Positions 5,390-7,782 of a stretch of DNA of 7,782 bases are shown here, piece after piece. The stretch is taken from assembly GCA_002342035.1 (NCBI GenBank), contig DDPE01000052.1:1-7782 (forward strand), read 5' to 3'. Every line of letters starts with the position of its first letter. Within the stretch, counting starts at the first letter, position 1. The notes below the pieces were generated by a model. The model saw only the letters and a list, made by a program, of their open reading frames with translations, ran no database searches and was not told the origin of the DNA. The stretch comes from Asticcacaulis sp. UBA2476. GTDB lineage: Bacteria > Pseudomonadota > Alphaproteobacteria > Caulobacterales > Caulobacteraceae. The translations under genes and the position numbers were made by a program.

Positions 5390-6310
5390 ATGGCTGACAT
5401 CGGCTACAACATACTGATTAATAACCGCTCAGGCACGGTGCTCAATATGGGGCTGCCTGCGATTGAGAGCGCGATTGAGGCCAGCGGCATCACGGTTGCG
5501 GAACTGTGTTTCTGTGAGCCCGAAGATATGGCGCAAACGCTAATGCGGATGGCCAAGTCAGATGCCCCGCTGCTGATCGGCGGGGGCGATGGTACCATCC
5601 GCGAAACGGCGGCCGCTCTGGTGGGTAAGAAAAAAGCCTTTGGCGTTTTGCCGTTTGGCACCATGAACCTGATGGCCAAGGACCTGAACCTCAATTCGTT
5701 GCAGGCGGCACTCACGGCCTACGGCGAAGGTCATGAGATTCAGGATGTCGATGCAGGCTTCGTCAACGGCGAAATCTTCCTGTGCTGCGCCAGTATCGGC
5801 ACCATGCCGCAGGCGTCGGTGTTTCGCGAAGAAAACCGCACCCGTTATAATTTCCTACTGATCCCACGGCTGTTTTTGTTTGTGGTCGACCATCTGGATA
5901 AGAACAAACGTCAGCGCATCAGGCTTCAGATCGACGGGGCGCGGCTGAAGTTCCGGGCCGCGGCGGTGGTCATTTCCAACAACCGCTTTGCTGAGACCAC
6001 AAGCTGGACCGAAAGCAATTTTAAGCGCCAGTCTCTGCAGGGCGGCGAACTGGCCATCTATGCCTCGACCACCAAGTCGCGCTGGTCGCATTTGCGACTA
6101 TTGCTGCGGTTGATGCTGGGGAACTGGCTGAAAGATCCTGACATGTCCGAGCAGGTCGGTAAGCGCATGACGCTCACCACCCACCGTAAAAATGAACTGG
6201 TGTCGATTGACGGCGAAGTCGCCGAACTGATGACGCCGCTGGTGTTCACGATTAAGCCGCGCCATATCCAGATGCTGGTCCCGTTGCCCCAGGATGCGGA
6301 GGCGGCATGA
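5390..6310 (+). CDS. Lipid kinase of the YegS/diacylglycerol kinase family
   Basis: ATP-dependent lipid kinase of 306 aa (DAGK_cat fold). The nucleotide loop GGGDGT is at 64-69, followed by GVLPFGTMNLMAKDL (85-99), the counterpart of PLGTGN-D in the family. A SIDGE motif (272-276) in the C-terminal domain matches the DGE element. No membrane segments are seen; such enzymes act at the membrane surface. The PFGTMN variant departs from the more common PLGTGN, so substrate choice may differ. Diacylglycerol, ceramide and sphingoid bases are all possible and the sequence does not decide. The family includes a ceramide kinase in Caulobacter, but nothing here proves that activity. The start has GAGGGG upstream. 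The stop overlaps the next gene by ATGA, a sign of coupling. Confidence 0.85.
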   Translation: MADIGYNILINNRSGTVLNMGLPAIESAIEASGITVAELCFCEPEDMAQTLMRMAKSDAPLLIGGGDGTIRETAAALVGKKKAFGVLPFGTMNLMAKDLNLNSLQAALTAYGEGHEIQDVDAGFVNGEIFLCCASIGTMPQASVFREENRTRYNFLLIPRLFLFVVDHLDKNKRQRIRLQIDGARLKFRAAAVVISNNRFAETTSWTESNFKRQSLQGGELAIYASTTKSRWSHLRLLLRLMLGNWLKDPDMSEQVGKRMTLTTHRKNELVSIDGEVAELMTPLVFTIKPRHIQMLVPLPQDAEAA

Positions 6311-7077
6311 AGATAGGCCATATTTCCGACCTGCACTTCGGCGCCCACGAGGATGAGGTGCGCGATGCCTTGCTTAAGCATCTGAACGGGGCCGAACTTG
6401 ATCTGGTGATTGCCAGCGGTGATATCACCCAGTCAGCGACCGTTGATGAGTTCGAACAGGCGCAGGCCTTCTTTTCGCGCCTGACCTGTCCGCTATTGTG
6501 CATACCCGGCAATCACGACCTGCCGGGTATGGATCTGACACGCTTCATAAGCCCGTTTGGCCGCTATAAGCGCTTCATCGCTCAGGAACTGAACCCGCAG
6601 TTTCAATCCCCGCTGGTGCAGGTTAAGGGCATCAATTCGGCTCGCATGATCCTGCCGCACTGGAACTGGGCCAATGGCTCGATCAGCCGCACGCAATGCC
6701 GCGATATCAAACGCACTTTTGCGGCCTCAACTGCGCCGTGGCGGGTGGTTACGGTTCATCATCCGGCCATGAATTCCAAGGATTTCCCGCTCGATGTCAG
6801 CCTTTATAACGTCAGGCGGTTTTTAGCAGCGGTCGATGAGGCGCGGGTCGATGTGGTGCTGGCCGGACATCAGCACCACGCCTATATCGAACCGCGTGTC
6901 ATGGATGGCCACACGACCCTGTTTCTCAATGCCTCGACCGGCATGTCCCACCGCATCCGCCGTCAGCCACACGGGTTTAATATCCTGAATTTCGCGCCGA
7001 CCAGCGTGCGTATCGACATGCTCAGATATGACAAAGGACAATTCACGATCTTTGAAGCCATGAGTCATAGTAAGTAG
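6307..7077 (+). CDS. Metallophosphoesterase (calcineurin-like, CpdA-type)
   Basis: Binuclear metal phosphoesterase of 256 aa. The five family motifs are in order: DLH (8-10), SGD (37-39), GNHD (68-71), VHHP (150-153) and GHQHH (187-191). All metal-ligand residues appear intact. It has no signal peptide or membrane segment, so it is cytosolic. The length fits the cyclic-nucleotide phosphodiesterase/GpdQ/CpdA-like branch, but sequence alone does not set the substrate. Its ATG overlaps the stop of the lipid kinase gene (ATGA), implying translational coupling. A shared pathway, such as phospholipid turnover, is a reasonable inference. It ends 9 bp before the stop of the convergent cyclophilin gene, leaving no room for a terminator between them. 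Confidence 0.87.
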   Translation: MKIGHISDLHFGAHEDEVRDALLKHLNGAELDLVIASGDITQSATVDEFEQAQAFFSRLTCPLLCIPGNHDLPGMDLTRFISPFGRYKRFIAQELNPQFQSPLVQVKGINSARMILPHWNWANGSISRTQCRDIKRTFAASTAPWRVVTVHHPAMNSKDFPLDVSLYNVRRFLAAVDEARVDVVLAGHQHHAYIEPRVMDGHTTLFLNASTGMSHRIRRQPHGFNILNFAPTSVRIDMLRYDKGQFTIFEAMSHSK

Positions 7078-7086
7078 GTTTATCAC

Positions 7087-7779
7087 CTAATCCAGCGTGG
7101 TAACCGGCGCCGGTGGTTTGGAGCCATCAATGCGTTTGGCCGACAGGATCGTGACCGGTTCGGCCAGCATCTGCCCGTCCCAGCCGCTTTCGAATTTTTC
7201 CTTGGTGATCTTGCCGTTCAGGATTTTTTTGACCACATCCATGCCCTTGGTGACTTTGCCAAACGCGGCAAAACCGTCGGGGTCGTCCTTGCCCGCATCC
7301 ATATAGGTCATGTCGCCAACCGAAATCGTAAAACCGTTTGAGGCCGTGCCGACGTCATAGCGCGCCATCGAAATGGTGCCGTCGGTGTGGGTCAGCCCGG
7401 TCATTTTCGTCGATTCATGGGCGATAGGCGCGAATTTGTGGCCGTTGGCCGTGGCTTGCACAAAGCCGCCGTTATGGGACTTCATGGCCCGCCAGAAATT
7501 GGCGCCCTCGAACTTACCGGAATCGACATAGCGCAGGAAATTGGCGACCGTGATCGGGGCCTTCTTGCCATAAAGCTCGATGACGATTTCGCCTTTTGAG
7601 GTTTCAAGCGCCACAGTCGTGATATCGGGCAAAACCGGCGGAGGGGGCGGTGGTGGTGGCGTCGGCATTACGGCTGGTTTCTTGGGCTCCGGCTTCTTCG
7701 GCGCTTGCGGCGTCTGGAAACAGGCGCTCAAACCCGCACCCACAATCCCCAGCGCTCCCAAAAGAAAATGACGTCTCAT
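7087..7779 (-). CDS. Cyclophilin-type peptidyl-prolyl isomerase lipoprotein
   Basis: Proline cis-trans isomerase of 230 aa, predicted to be a periplasm-facing lipoprotein. The signal peptide ends in lipobox GLSAC with C20 acylated and Phe at +2. A Pro/Lys-rich linker (24-50) contains eight consecutive Pro (41-48), spacing the domain from the membrane. The cyclophilin domain runs from about residue 54 to 217: IVIELYGKKAPITVANFLRY (65-84), the active-site FWR (95-97), GFVQ (105-108) and FGKVTKGMDVV (173-183). The usual SQFFI strand reads NGFTI (148-152), so the proline pocket is divergent and activity may be altered. The ATG at 7779 lies almost at the window edge, so its promoter and Shine-Dalgarno are not visible. 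It converges with the phosphoesterase gene. Confidence 0.9.
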   Translation of the reverse strand: MRRHFLLGALGIVGAGLSACFQTPQAPKKPEPKKPAVMPTPPPPPPPPVLPDITTVALETSKGEIVIELYGKKAPITVANFLRYVDSGKFEGANFWRAMKSHNGGFVQATANGHKFAPIAHESTKMTGLTHTDGTISMARYDVGTASNGFTISVGDMTYMDAGKDDPDGFAAFGKVTKGMDVVKKILNGKITKEKFESGWDGQMLAEPVTILSAKRIDGSKPPAPVTTLD

Positions 7780-7782
7780 GCT

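Noticed and set aside
7636..7662. G-rich low-complexity tract as a possible G-quadruplex or phase-variable repeat
   Set aside because: It encodes the poly-proline linker of the lipoprotein with mixed codons and is not a uniform repeat.

Overview
This 7.8-kb window carries ordinary chromosomal genes of a Gram-negative bacterium, most likely an alphaproteobacterium. A Caulobacterales-type organism (Caulobacter/Asticcacaulis-like) is my best inference. The grounds are a short stand-alone TyrA, EF-hand proteins, an MpaB/DUF2236 oxygenase, a Blc-type lipocalin, a cyclophilin lipoprotein, moderately high GC, and a short palindromic intergenic unit at the left edge. No 16S gene or other marker fixes the taxon. 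I see no transposase, integrase, CRISPR array, tRNA or rRNA.

Layout, left to right. (1) A 9-bp perfect hairpin (13-34) lies downstream of a minus-strand prephenate/arogenate dehydrogenase (tyrA-like, 43-795, GTG start). Upstream of tyrA is a long leader with a candidate promoter (926-955) and a possible leaderless upstream ORF. (2) A 42-nt imperfect palindrome (1058-1099) closes a minus-strand, signal-peptide-bearing EF-hand protein (1109-1765). (3) A 313-bp AT-rich divergent intergenic region holds four GTGTA motifs. It separates that gene from a second, plus-strand EF-hand protein without a signal peptide (2079-2846), which ends in a strong intrinsic terminator (2906-2931). (4) An MpaB/DUF2236-family oxygenase (2957-3886) converges on a small two-helix membrane protein on the minus strand (3883-4119); their stop codons overlap. 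(5) A plus-strand run follows: single-domain response regulator (4296-4727), Blc-like lipocalin lipoprotein (4776-5330), YegS/DAGK-type lipid kinase (5390-6310) and metallophosphoesterase (6307-7077). The last two overlap by ATGA. (6) A minus-strand cyclophilin-type peptidyl-prolyl isomerase lipoprotein (7087-7779) converges on the phosphoesterase with 9 bp between stops.

How the genes fit together. The most coherent group is lipocalin, lipid kinase and phosphoesterase, plausibly an envelope-lipid handling module with a receiver protein at its head. The two divergent EF-hand genes form a calcium-binding pair that may share a control region, one product exported and the other without a classical signal. 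I found no convincing evidence of a wholly new system. The best leads are the kinase/phosphoesterase/lipocalin cluster, the tyrA leader and the EF-hand intergenic repeats.
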